Positions 1-5,118 are shown, counted from the first letter of the stretch. The stretch is 11,018 bases of DNA from Spirochaetaceae bacterium (GCA_030600745.1 JAUVLL010000069.1:1-11018); one strand, 5' to 3'. Made by a program: numbers and translations. Notes: generated by a model from the letters alone, not told the origin.

Positions 1-1378
1 CATTAACCCATTTCCCTTCATAAAAATCTATAGCTGCTGAGTATTCCGGCATATCCGCATCATAAATTCGGTAACATGATACATTATTTTTCTTTGACCA
101 TTTGTTTATTTTTTTTAGATTCTTTTTTAGCCTGTTGGCAAACATTTCGGCTCCGGGTGACAGTGGTTTTTTCTCCTGATTTTTCTTTGTTACAGCTTCC
201 ATCATTTTGCTTCGCTCTTTATCGGAGTAAATGCTGTATGCCGCAAGAGTACACTCAATTTTTCCATTGAGAACTCTGTTAATCTTATCAGGTTTGAGAC
301 CAATTGCTCTGGAAAGCTGGTCATTCCCGGATAGTATAGCTGCTTTCCATCCCTTAAAATCTGTAGTAAGTCTTTTCCCGATAGCCTGATAAAGAGGGAA
401 CAGATCCTCTATATCTCCCAGTCGTTCCCCGTATGGCGGATTTGATACTATAAGACCAGGTTCAGCATTGTATTCTCCAAACCTTGCAATATCTCTTTTT
501 TCTATATGAACTATGTGCGTAAGACCGGCTTTTTCTACATTTGCAATTGCCGATGTTACTGCCGCTTTATTGTTGTCCCAACCAACGATAGAAGGTATCT
601 TCTCCCGTCCTTTTTCCTTTCTTTCTTCTGCTTCTTTTATAAGACCTAGCCATAGTATTTTATCATGTTTACGCCACCCTGCAGGTCCATGCGACCCGCT
701 TATCAGGGCCGGGGCGATATCACCGGCAATAAGTGCTGCTTCTATCGGGAGAGTGCCGGATCCGCAGAACAGGTCCAGAAACGAACCACCCTGTTTTGCT
801 ATTCCCTGCCATCCGCTGCGAAGGAGCAGAGCAGCAGCAAGGTTTTCTTTAAGTGTTGCAGGACCACCTATGCTTCTGTAACCCCTTTTATGGAGGCTGT
901 TTCCTGAAAGTTCTATACTTATTGCTCCTGTATTTTGTTTTAACAGAAGATGAATCCGTAAGTCAGGATCTCCTGCGTCTACAGACGGCCTATCACCGGT
1001 TAGGTCTCTAAACTGATCAACTATGGCATCTTTTACACGCTGACTTGCGAAATTCGGATGATTGACGGCTGCACTGTTTATAAGATCACAACTGATTGAA
1101 AAGGTTGTATCCAGATCCATTTCCAACTGCCAGTTAATTTTACCAGCATTGTTGTAAATATCCTCTGAGGATTCTGCTTCAAAACTTAAAATCTCAAGGA
1201 ATAGACGCCCGGAGATCCTTGACCAGATAAGCATTCTGTAGGCTGTTTCCAGGCTGCCGGAAAATGAAACCCCTGCAGGAGCTGTTATTATTTCATTGCC
1301 TCCCAGTTCTTCTATTTCTTTAGACGATAGTTCGCCCATATTCTTTGGGCAGTTTGCAAAAAATCTGTATGTATTCAT
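1..1378 (-). CDS. rlmKL: Bifunctional 23S rRNA guanine methyltransferase RlmKL, 5' part (partial at window edge)
   Basis: The first 459 codons are present and the rest lies beyond the left edge. In E. coli the RlmL half makes m2G2445 and the RlmK half makes m7G2069 in 23S rRNA, using S-adenosylmethionine. Residues about 45-155 correspond to the THUMP RNA-binding region, with VKDAIVDQFR near 115-124. Residues 201-210 read LDLFCGSGTL, the SAM-binding motif I. Residues 313-320 read NPPYGERL, the N2-guanine methyltransferase catalytic motif IV. After about residue 410 the chain continues into FANRLKKNLKK and YDADMPEY (439-446), which match the start of the RlmK half of the E. coli fusion. The ATG at 1378-1376 is the first start after an in-frame TAA at 1387-1385; its Shine-Dalgarno is weak (AAAAAGAG directly before ATG). 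It is transcribed divergently from the tRNA and ribosomal genes. Function is assigned by recalled similarity. Whether the RlmK half is complete cannot be seen here. Confidence 0.9.
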   Translation of the reverse strand, partial: MNTYRFFANCPKNMGELSSKEIEELGGNEIITAPAGVSFSGSLETAYRMLIWSRISGRLFLEILSFEAESSEDIYNNAGKINWQLEMDLDTTFSISCDLINSAAVNHPNFASQRVKDAIVDQFRDLTGDRPSVDAGDPDLRIHLLLKQNTGAISIELSGNSLHKRGYRSIGGPATLKENLAAALLLRSGWQGIAKQGGSFLDLFCGSGTLPIEAALIAGDIAPALISGSHGPAGWRKHDKILWLGLIKEAEERKEKGREKIPSIVGWDNNKAAVTSAIANVEKAGLTHIVHIEKRDIARFGEYNAEPGLIVSNPPYGERLGDIEDLFPLYQAIGKRLTTDFKGWKAAILSGNDQLSRAIGLKPDKINRVLNGKIECTLAAYSIYSDKERSKMMEAVTKKNQEKKPLSPGAEMFANRLKKNLKKINKWSKKNNVSCYRIYDADMPEYSAAIDFYEGKWVN

Positions 1379-1511
1379 CTCTTTTTAGACTATATACCAC
1401 TATTACTCTTTGTTATAGATATGATTACAAAATTATAATTATCGTAATGTTAATCAGCCAGCATGTTGACAAAATCCCCCGATTTTGCTATTTTTGGCGG
1501 ACTTAAATAAT
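1379..1511. other. Divergent intergenic spacer between rlmKL and tRNA-Thr
   Basis: This 133-bp AT-rich spacer separates the minus-strand methyltransferase from the plus-strand tRNA. The plus-strand side carries the tRNA-Thr promoter listed separately. For rlmKL a TATAAT can be read on the minus strand at 1435-1430 or close by, but no good -35 box lies at the right distance, so the rlmKL promoter is not resolved. A small inverted repeat, ATTAC with GTAAT, flanks an AT-rich core near 1424-1448; its meaning is unknown. No coding sequence is seen. Confidence 0.5.
1466..1494 (+). promoter_or_regulatory. Sigma-70 type promoter for tRNA-Thr
   Basis: A perfect -35 box TTGACA at 1466-1471 is followed by a 17-nt spacer and a -10 box TATTTT at 1489-1494 (5 of 6 matches). 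Transcription would start near 1501, about 11 nt before the mature tRNA. The stretch between -10 and the expected start (TGGCGGAC) is G+C-rich, a trait of stable-RNA promoters under stringent (ppGpp) control in well-studied bacteria. That this promoter is under stringent control is inference. Confidence 0.75.
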
Positions 1512-1584
1512 GCCCTTGTAGCTCAGTCGGTAGAGCACCTCCATGGTAAGGAGGGGGTAATCGGTTCAAATCCGATCGAGGGCT
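1512..1584 (+). tRNA. tRNA-Thr, anticodon GGT
   Basis: This is a full cloverleaf of 73 nt. The acceptor stem GCCCTTG pairs with CGAGGGC with one G-U pair. The D arm carries GCTC/GAGC. The anticodon stem CCTCC/GGAGG encloses the loop ATGGTAA, giving anticodon GGT at 1545-1547, which reads ACC and ACU codons. The T arm is ATCGG-TTCAAAT-CCGAT. The discriminator base is T at 1584. The 3' CCA is not encoded, so it must be added by the CCA-adding enzyme. No clear intrinsic terminator follows, so the transcript may run on into rpmG. Confidence 0.96.
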
Positions 1585-1626
1585 GAGAAATTGCTGATTA
1601 TGGAAGCTGTTTTTAGATCAGCTCTG

Positions 1627-1654
1627 TTGACATGCAGAGTGTCTTTGTAATAAT
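1627..1654 (+). promoter_or_regulatory. Candidate upstream promoter for rpmG operon, inside an inverted repeat
   Basis: A perfect TTGACA at 1627-1632 is followed by a 16-nt spacer and AATAAT at 1649-1654 (5 of 6 matches to TATAAT). The -35 box sits exactly in the loop of an inverted repeat, CTCTG at 1622-1626 and CAGAG at 1635-1639. That arrangement could be an operator or a weak hairpin at the end of the tRNA-Thr transcript. The hexamers are seen directly. Promoter activity is inferred. Confidence 0.45.
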
Positions 1655-1677
1655 CTGTTAATCATTTGATTTTTATA

Positions 1678-1706
1678 GTGTAGTTAATCTGTTGCTTCGA
1701 TATAAT
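1678..1706 (+). promoter_or_regulatory. Candidate proximal promoter for rpmG
   Basis: A perfect -10 box TATAAT lies at 1701-1706, 34 bp before the rpmG start. The hexamer 17 nt upstream (GTGTAG at 1678-1683) is a poor -35 box, so activity would rest on the -10 box or an activator. The -10 box overlaps the first of three tandem 9-bp repeats. It may act in tandem with the promoter about 50 bp upstream. Confidence 0.4.
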
Positions 1707-1729
1707 AGAGGTAATAGAGGTGATAGGGG
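1703..1729 (+). repeat. Three tandem 9-bp repeats between -10 box and rpmG start
   Basis: The unit TAATAGAGG occurs at 1703-1711 and 1712-1720, followed by the variant TGATAGGGG at 1721-1729. The first copy contains the last four bases of the TATAAT box. The third copy supplies the G-run (1726-1729) that is the best available Shine-Dalgarno sequence for rpmG. Confidence 0.8.
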
Positions 1730-1740
1730 AATAGACTGGT

Positions 1741-1917
1741 ATGGCAAGTAAGAAGAAAGGGGCAATTGAAAAAATTGCTTTAAAGTGCACTGAATGTAAT
1801 CGTAGAAATTATACAACTGAGAAAAACAGAAGGAATATGCAGGGAAAACTTGAGCTTATGAAGTATTGTAAGTGGGACAAAAAGCATACTCTCCACAAAG
1901 AAAGTAAAATTAAATAA
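1741..1917 (+). CDS. rpmG: Large-subunit ribosomal protein bL33
   Basis: The product is a 58-residue basic protein of the 50S subunit that sits near the exit-site tRNA. It shows the L33 pattern: CTEC at 16-19, NYTTEKNRRN around 23-32, LELMKYC near 37-43, and KHTLHKE at 48-54. L33 with an intact zinc ribbon has two CxxC pairs. Here the first pair (C16, C19) is intact, but in the second only C43 remains and the fourth ligand position is D46. The ATG at 1741 is the first start after an in-frame TAG at 1732-1734. The G-run at 1726-1729 is 11 nt upstream, which is longer than usual. The gene opens the operon rpmG-tRNA-Trp-secE-nusG, with only 9 nt before the tRNA. It is short but clearly identified. 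Confidence 0.95.
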   Translation: MASKKKGAIEKIALKCTECNRRNYTTEKNRRNMQGKLELMKYCKWDKKHTLHKESKIK

Positions 1918-1926
1918 GACCTTTAC

Positions 1927-2000
1927 AGGCCAGTAGCTCCAATGGCTAGAGCGCCGGTCTCCAAAACCGGATGTTGTAGGTTCGAATCCTACCTGGCCTG
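1927..2000 (+). tRNA. tRNA-Trp, anticodon CCA
   Basis: This is a 74-nt cloverleaf. The acceptor stem AGGCCAG pairs fully with CTGGCCT. The anticodon stem CCGGT/ACCGG encloses CTCCAAA, giving anticodon CCA at 1961-1963. The T arm is GTAGG-TTCGAAT-CCTAC. The discriminator is G at 2000, the usual base for tRNA-Trp. The 3' CCA is not encoded. It lies between rpmG and secE with no separate promoter visible, so it is probably cut out of the operon transcript. The tRNA-Trp-secE neighbourhood is common in bacteria. Confidence 0.97.
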
Positions 2001-2036
2001 CGATTTTATTTTGTGATGACTTAAGGATATTGAATT

Positions 2037-2216
2037 ATGAAAAAAATTATACAGTTCTTCAAAGACAGTTATGCTGAACTGAAGAGGGTTGTTTGGCCCA
2101 GCAGGGATAGTGTAGCTTCTTCAACCAAGGTAGTTATTATCTCTGTTCTGCTTTTTGCTGTTATTCTTGGTTTTGTTGATTTTCTCCTACTCAAGGGAAT
2201 GGATTTAGTTTTCTAA
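2037..2216 (+). CDS. secE: Preprotein translocase subunit SecE
   Basis: The product is a 59-residue single-span membrane protein that clamps SecY in the Sec translocon. The amphipathic N-terminal helix with KDSYAELKRVVWPSRD (9-24) contains the conserved ELKRVVWPS core of SecE. Residues about 32-52 form one hydrophobic transmembrane helix (VVIISVLLFAVILGF and onward), followed by a short tail LKGMDLVF. The size fits the minimal one-helix SecE of most bacteria rather than the three-helix E. coli form. A Shine-Dalgarno AAGGA at 2023-2027 lies 9 nt before the ATG. It sits between tRNA-Trp and nusG, the usual arrangement. Confidence 0.95.
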   Translation: MKKIIQFFKDSYAELKRVVWPSRDSVASSTKVVIISVLLFAVILGFVDFLLLKGMDLVF

Positions 2217-2261
2217 TTGTTTGGCTTTTAGTAGGGTGTTGTAGGCTTAAGTGGGGGAAAA

Positions 2262-2816
2262 ATGGCTAAGGGTTGGTATGTACTTCATGTATATTCAGGT
2301 TATGAAAACAAAATAGAGAAATTTATTCGTATTATGATGAAGGAGTCTCCGTTCGTAGAGACTGTTTTTGACATAAAAGTGCCTGCAGAAGATGTTGTCG
2401 AAGTTAAAGACGGTAAAAAGAAGATTACCACGAAGAAATTTCTTCCCGGTTATATTCTGATCGAGATGGATCTTCCTGAAAGAGGGTGGAAAGAGGTCTG
2501 TTCCGGAATAAAGAAGATACAGGGTGTCACTGGTTTTGTCGGTTATGGTGGGAATTCCAAACCTCAGCCTATATCTGCAGAAGAAGCAAGAAATATTCTT
2601 CAGAAAACCGGTGTTCTAAAGTCTGGTAAAACTGTGACAGTTGCTCAAATTTTCTCTGAGGGTGACAATGTCAGGATAGTAGAAGGCCCTTTTGATACCT
2701 TTACCGGTACCATTGAAGATGTAAATACTGAGAAGGGAAAACTTCGTGTTGTTGTTGGTATTTTCGGCAGAGCAACTCCGGTTGAGGTTGATTTTCTGCA
2801 AGTTGAGAAAATGTAG
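2262..2816 (+). CDS. nusG: Transcription termination/antitermination protein NusG
   Basis: The product is a 184-residue elongation factor that binds the clamp of RNA polymerase, suppresses pausing, and through its C-terminal domain contacts Rho or ribosomal protein S10. The NGN domain spans about residues 4-125, beginning WYVLHVYSGYE and including FLPGYILIEM at 60-69 and GVTGFVG at 88-94. The KOW domain spans about 132-184, with EGDNVRIVEGPFDTFTG and the typical ending GRATPVEVDFLQVEKM. The length is standard, with no large insert. The ATG is preceded at four nt by the G-run GGGGG (2253-2257), an unusual and closely spaced Shine-Dalgarno. The gene is 45 nt downstream of secE and is followed by a terminator-like hairpin. 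Confidence 0.97.
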   Translation: MAKGWYVLHVYSGYENKIEKFIRIMMKESPFVETVFDIKVPAEDVVEVKDGKKKITTKKFLPGYILIEMDLPERGWKEVCSGIKKIQGVTGFVGYGGNSKPQPISAEEARNILQKTGVLKSGKTVTVAQIFSEGDNVRIVEGPFDTFTGTIEDVNTEKGKLRVVVGIFGRATPVEVDFLQVEKM

Positions 2817-2820
2817 CAAT

Positions 2821-2849
2821 TTTACTGCCTCTATGTGGCGGTTTTTATA
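2821..2849 (+). promoter_or_regulatory. Weak candidate promoter for rplK-rplA overlapping the terminator
   Basis: TTTACT at 2821-2826, a 17-nt spacer and TTTATA at 2844-2849 form a weak sigma-70 type match. Transcription would start near 2857, just ahead of the L1-like leader structure, which is where a start is expected. The match is poor and overlaps the terminator hairpin, so this is only a suggestion. Confidence 0.25.
2824..2846 (+). terminator. Intrinsic terminator-like hairpin after nusG
   Basis: The stem ACTGCC (2824-2829) pairs with GGCGGT (2837-2842), with one U-G pair and a 7-nt loop. Five T residues follow at 2842-2846. It lies 7 nt after the nusG stop. The stem is short, so partial readthrough into rplK is likely. 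It separates the rpmG-secE-nusG unit from the ribosomal protein unit. Confidence 0.6.
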
Positions 2850-2863
2850 CCTTCCGTTGGAAG

Positions 2864-2901
2864 GGTGATGGGAGTCTGCCTTTATGGCGGATGTTATTAC
2901 C
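2864..2901 (+). promoter_or_regulatory. Candidate L1-binding leader structure of the rplK-rplA operon
   Basis: The outer helix GGTGAT (2864-2869) pairs with ATTACC (2896-2901). An asymmetric internal loop has GGGAG (2870-2874) opposite TGTT (2892-2895). The inner helix TCTGCC (2875-2880) pairs with GGCGGA (2886-2891) and is closed by TTTAT. Two helices joined by a purine-rich GGGAG loop resemble the 23S rRNA H76-H77 site bound by ribosomal protein L1, and L1 represses its own operon through such mRNA mimics in E. coli and other organisms. The helices are read directly; L1 binding is inferred. It ends 55 nt before the rplK start. A competing small hairpin, CCTTCC-GTT-GGAAGG at 2850-2864, shares one base with it. 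Confidence 0.6.
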
Positions 2902-2956
2902 ACAAACTGGTAGAAACAGGGGATGCCTTGTGTTTACCTGTAAATTGGAGAAAAAA

Positions 2957-3388
2957 ATGGCAAAAAAGAAGGTTACTGCACTTATAAAGCTGCAGGTTCC
3001 TGCTCAGAAGGCGACTCCGGCACCACCGGTTGGTCCTGCTCTGGGACCTCACGGAGTTAGTGCTCCTCAGTTTGTTCAGCAGTTTAATGACAGAACTAAA
3101 AACGTAGAGGCTGGTATGACCGTACCTGTTGTTATAACGGTTTATTCGGACAAATCATTTACTTTTATAACAAAAACACCACCTGCAGCGGTTCTTATAA
3201 AAAAAGCCTGCGGTATTGAAAGTGGTTCTGCTGAACCTCATAAAGATAAGGTTGCGACTATCTCTAAAGCAAAGCTCAAAGAGGTTGCGGAGATAAAAAT
3301 GCAGGATCTTAATGCAAATGATATTGATGCTGCAATGAAGATTATTGCCGGTACTGCCCGAAGTATGGGTGTTGAGGTAGGTGCATAG
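2957..3388 (+). CDS. rplK: Large-subunit ribosomal protein uL11
   Basis: The product is a 143-residue protein at the base of the L7/L12 stalk, part of the GTPase-associated centre where thiostrepton acts. The N-terminal domain (1-70) has the conserved proline-rich segment PAPPVGPALG (21-30). The C-terminal RNA-binding domain includes KTPPAAVLIKKACG near 73-86 and the closing IIAGTARSMGVEV. The segment after the prolines reads GPHGVSAPQFVQQFN, whereas many bacteria have GQHG or GQAG followed by VNIM. The ATG at 2957 is preferred to one at 2891 because the protein then starts MAKKKVTALIKLQV as in the family and has GGAG at 2947-2950 with 6 nt spacing. It is followed after one nt by rplA. Confidence 0.97.
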   Translation: MAKKKVTALIKLQVPAQKATPAPPVGPALGPHGVSAPQFVQQFNDRTKNVEAGMTVPVVITVYSDKSFTFITKTPPAAVLIKKACGIESGSAEPHKDKVATISKAKLKEVAEIKMQDLNANDIDAAMKIIAGTARSMGVEVGA

Positions 3389-3389
3389 T

Positions 3390-4082
3390 ATGAAACATGG
3401 GAAAAAATACAAAGAGGCTCTGGGTAAGTATGAAAAGCAGAGTCTTTATCCGGTAGGAAAGGCGCTGGAGCTGGTAAAAAAGGTTGCTTTTGCAGGTTTT
3501 GATGAAACGGTTGAGTTGTCTGTTAAGCTCTATCTTAAAAAGAATCAGTCTGTGAGAGATACCCTTGTTCTTCCTCATCAGTTTTCTGAAGAGAAGAAGG
3601 TCCTTGTATTTGCCAGGGGTGAAAAAGCAGACGAGGCTAAGGAAGCCGGAGCTGCATATGTTGGTGATGTTGATCTTGTTGAAAAGATAAAAGGCGGATG
3701 GCTGGATTTTGATGTTGCTGTAGCTACTCCTGATATGATGAAAGATGTAGGTAAGCTTGGTCCTATACTGGGTAGAAGGGGGCTTATGCCTAATCCTAAG
3801 ACTCAGACTGTTACCTTTGATGTAAAGGGTGCGCTTGCGGAACTTAAAAAGGGCCGTGTGGAATACAGATCTGATAAGACAGGTGTAGTGCATTTTGCGG
3901 TTGGTAAAGTATCTATGGATGCGGATAAGATGCAGAGCAATGTTCAGCTTTTAGTTGAGGATATTTTAAAGAAAAAGCCAAGTGATACAAAGGGTGATTT
4001 TATTAAGACAGTCGCTCTTTCTTCAACAATGGGTCCTGGTGTCAAGGTTGATGTCCATACCGTTGGTAAGACCGGAGCATAG
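3390..4082 (+). CDS. rplA: Large-subunit ribosomal protein uL1
   Basis: The product is a 230-residue protein of the mobile L1 stalk, which moves deacylated tRNA out of the exit site. In many bacteria it is also the translational repressor of the L11-L1 operon. Domain I is formed by both chain ends. Domain II spans about 68-158 and holds the signature LGPILGRRGLMPNPK (123-137). The RNA-binding part near residues 54-70 reads VRDTLVLPHQFSEEKK, where many bacteria have an RG and a short GTGK turn. The ATG at 3390 follows the rplK stop after one nt. The Shine-Dalgarno (GAGGTAGG, 3374-3381) lies inside the rplK coding end, so the two genes are probably translationally coupled. The ATG at 3381 is rejected because it overlaps the Shine-Dalgarno and adds three atypical residues. 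Confidence 0.97.
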   Translation: MKHGKKYKEALGKYEKQSLYPVGKALELVKKVAFAGFDETVELSVKLYLKKNQSVRDTLVLPHQFSEEKKVLVFARGEKADEAKEAGAAYVGDVDLVEKIKGGWLDFDVAVATPDMMKDVGKLGPILGRRGLMPNPKTQTVTFDVKGALAELKKGRVEYRSDKTGVVHFAVGKVSMDADKMQSNVQLLVEDILKKKPSDTKGDFIKTVALSSTMGPGVKVDVHTVGKTGA

Positions 4083-4090
4083 GGGGGAAT

Positions 4091-4624
4091 ATGTCAGATT
4101 ATCAGGTAAAGATACAGGATTATAAAGTTAAGGCTATTGATGAAGTAAAGGGTAATTTTGAGAATATTAAAGATATAATTTTTACAAATTACCGCGGTTT
4201 AACTGTAGAACAGATAACAGAGCTTCGAGGTAAATTAAGAGCCCAGGGTTCTGTTTTAAAAGTTGTAAAGAATAGATTTGCAAAGATTGCCCTTGAGCAG
4301 CTTGGTCGACCGGATGTTGGTGATCAGCTGGTTGGACCCACTGCAGTAGCTCTTGTCTCTGATGAGGCCGGTCCGGTTGCGAAGGAGTTGGTTGATTTTG
4401 CAAAAGGTGGTGTTCTTGTAATAAAAGGCGGAATTATAGATGGTGACGTTTTTGATGCCGATCAGGTCGTAGAGTTTAGTAAGCTGCCGACAAGGCTGGA
4501 GCTTATTGCACAGTTGATGCGAACAATGAATGCACCGTTACAGAATGTTGTTTATGTGCTTAATGGTGTGCCTCAGAAGCTTGTACGTACTTTGCAGGCT
4601 GTGGCAGATCAAAAAGGCGAATAA
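4091..4624 (+). CDS. rplJ: Large-subunit ribosomal protein uL10
   Basis: The product is a 177-residue protein that anchors L7/L12 dimers to the ribosome. The N-terminal domain (about 1-130) carries FTNYRGLTVEQITELRGKLR and VVKNRFAKIA, which bind 23S rRNA and L11. The C-terminal helix (about 135-177) binds L7/L12 dimers. It starts 8 nt after rplA. The only ribosome binding site is a G-run (4082-4087) that begins in the rplA stop codon and ends 3 nt before the ATG, an unusually short spacing. There is no room for the long L10-binding leader that precedes rplJ in E. coli, so any L10 control must act elsewhere. Confidence 0.97.
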   Translation: MSDYQVKIQDYKVKAIDEVKGNFENIKDIIFTNYRGLTVEQITELRGKLRAQGSVLKVVKNRFAKIALEQLGRPDVGDQLVGPTAVALVSDEAGPVAKELVDFAKGGVLVIKGGIIDGDVFDADQVVEFSKLPTRLELIAQLMRTMNAPLQNVVYVLNGVPQKLVRTLQAVADQKGE

Positions 4625-4632
4625 TCGTAAAA

Positions 4633-4661
4633 TTGGAAGGATGTCGGTATTTATTTATATT
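4633..4661 (+). promoter_or_regulatory. Candidate internal promoter for rplL
   Basis: TTGGAA at 4633-4638 (4 of 6 matches), a 17-nt spacer and TATATT at 4656-4661 (5 of 6) give a plausible sigma-70 promoter just after rplJ. A start near 4668 would make a leader of about 70 nt before rplL. An extra promoter would help supply L7/L12, which is needed in several copies per ribosome. This is inference from sequence. Confidence 0.4.
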
Positions 4662-4676
4662 GACTTACTTAATATG

Positions 4677-4713
4677 GCAGCGTTAGTCTTCGCTGGTAGC
4701 ATGCTATCGCTGC
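4677..4713 (+). promoter_or_regulatory. Structured rplJ-rplL gap with two mutually exclusive hairpins
   Basis: CAGCG at 4678-4682 can pair with CGCTG at 4691-4695 (8-nt loop). GCAGCG at 4677-4682 can instead pair with CGCTGC at 4708-4713, enclosing a second hairpin built on the palindrome TAGCATGCTA (4697-4706). The two folds cannot coexist. They lie 11 nt upstream of the rplL Shine-Dalgarno and could act on processing, stability or translation of rplL. No T-tract follows, so it is not a terminator. Confidence 0.5.
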
Positions 4714-4737
4714 AAAAAACAAAGAGGAGAAGGTAAT

Positions 4738-5118
4738 ATGGCTACAAAAGAAGAAATTCTGGATGCAATTGCAAGTATGACAGTTCTTGAGGTTTCTGAG
4801 CTGATCTCGGCTATGGAAGAAAAATTTGGTGTTACAGCCGCTGCTCCGGTAGCAGTAGCAGCACCCGGTGCGGCAGCAGACCCTGCCGAAGAAGTAGAAG
4901 AACAAACAGAGTTTGATGTTGTTCTGAAAAGTTTTGGTGAAGGCAAGAAGATCCCTGTTATTAAGGTTGTTCGTGCAATTACGGGTCTTGGTCTCAAAGA
5001 AGCAAAAGAAGTTGTTGAAGCTGGGGACAAGGTTGTTAAAGAAGGTGTTACAAAGGACGAAGCAGCGGAGCTTAAGACTAAACTAGAAGAAGCTGGTGCA
5101 GTTGTCGAAGTTAAATAA
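4738..5118 (+). CDS. rplL: Large-subunit ribosomal protein bL12 (L7/L12)
   Basis: The product is the 126-residue stalk protein that recruits translational GTPases (EF-Tu, EF-G, IF2, RF3); two or three dimers bind each L10. The N-terminal dimerisation helices cover about 1-32 (KEEILDAIASMTVLEVSEL). The flexible Ala/Pro/Gly/Glu hinge covers about 33-56. The globular domain (57-126) carries GLGLKEAKEVVE, the conserved factor-binding helix region. A strong Shine-Dalgarno AGGAG at 4725-4729 lies 8 nt before the ATG. It is separated from rplJ by 113 nt and followed by a strong terminator. Confidence 0.98.
   Translation: MATKEEILDAIASMTVLEVSELISAMEEKFGVTAAAPVAVAAPGAAADPAEEVEEQTEFDVVLKSFGEGKKIPVIKVVRAITGLGLKEAKEVVEAGDKVVKEGVTKDEAAELKTKLEEAGAVVEVK

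Noticed and set aside
513..907. Plus-strand open frames of 80-122 codons near the left edge
   Set aside because: They lie antisense to the well-supported rlmKL gene, resemble no family I recognise, and have no ribosome binding site.
1600..1632. Possible terminator after tRNA-Thr (AGCTG...CAGCT with T-run)
   Set aside because: The T-run is in the loop rather than after the stem, and the stem is only 5 bp.
2891..2956. Upstream ATG that would extend rplK by 22 residues
   Set aside because: The extension does not resemble any L11 N-terminus and overlaps the L1-like leader. The ATG at 2957 has a good Shine-Dalgarno and the family-typical start.
4530..4736. A 68-codon plus-strand frame running from the end of rplJ into the gap before rplL
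   Set aside because: It starts inside rplJ in another frame, has no ribosome binding site, and its sequence looks like a frame shadow with low-complexity ending.
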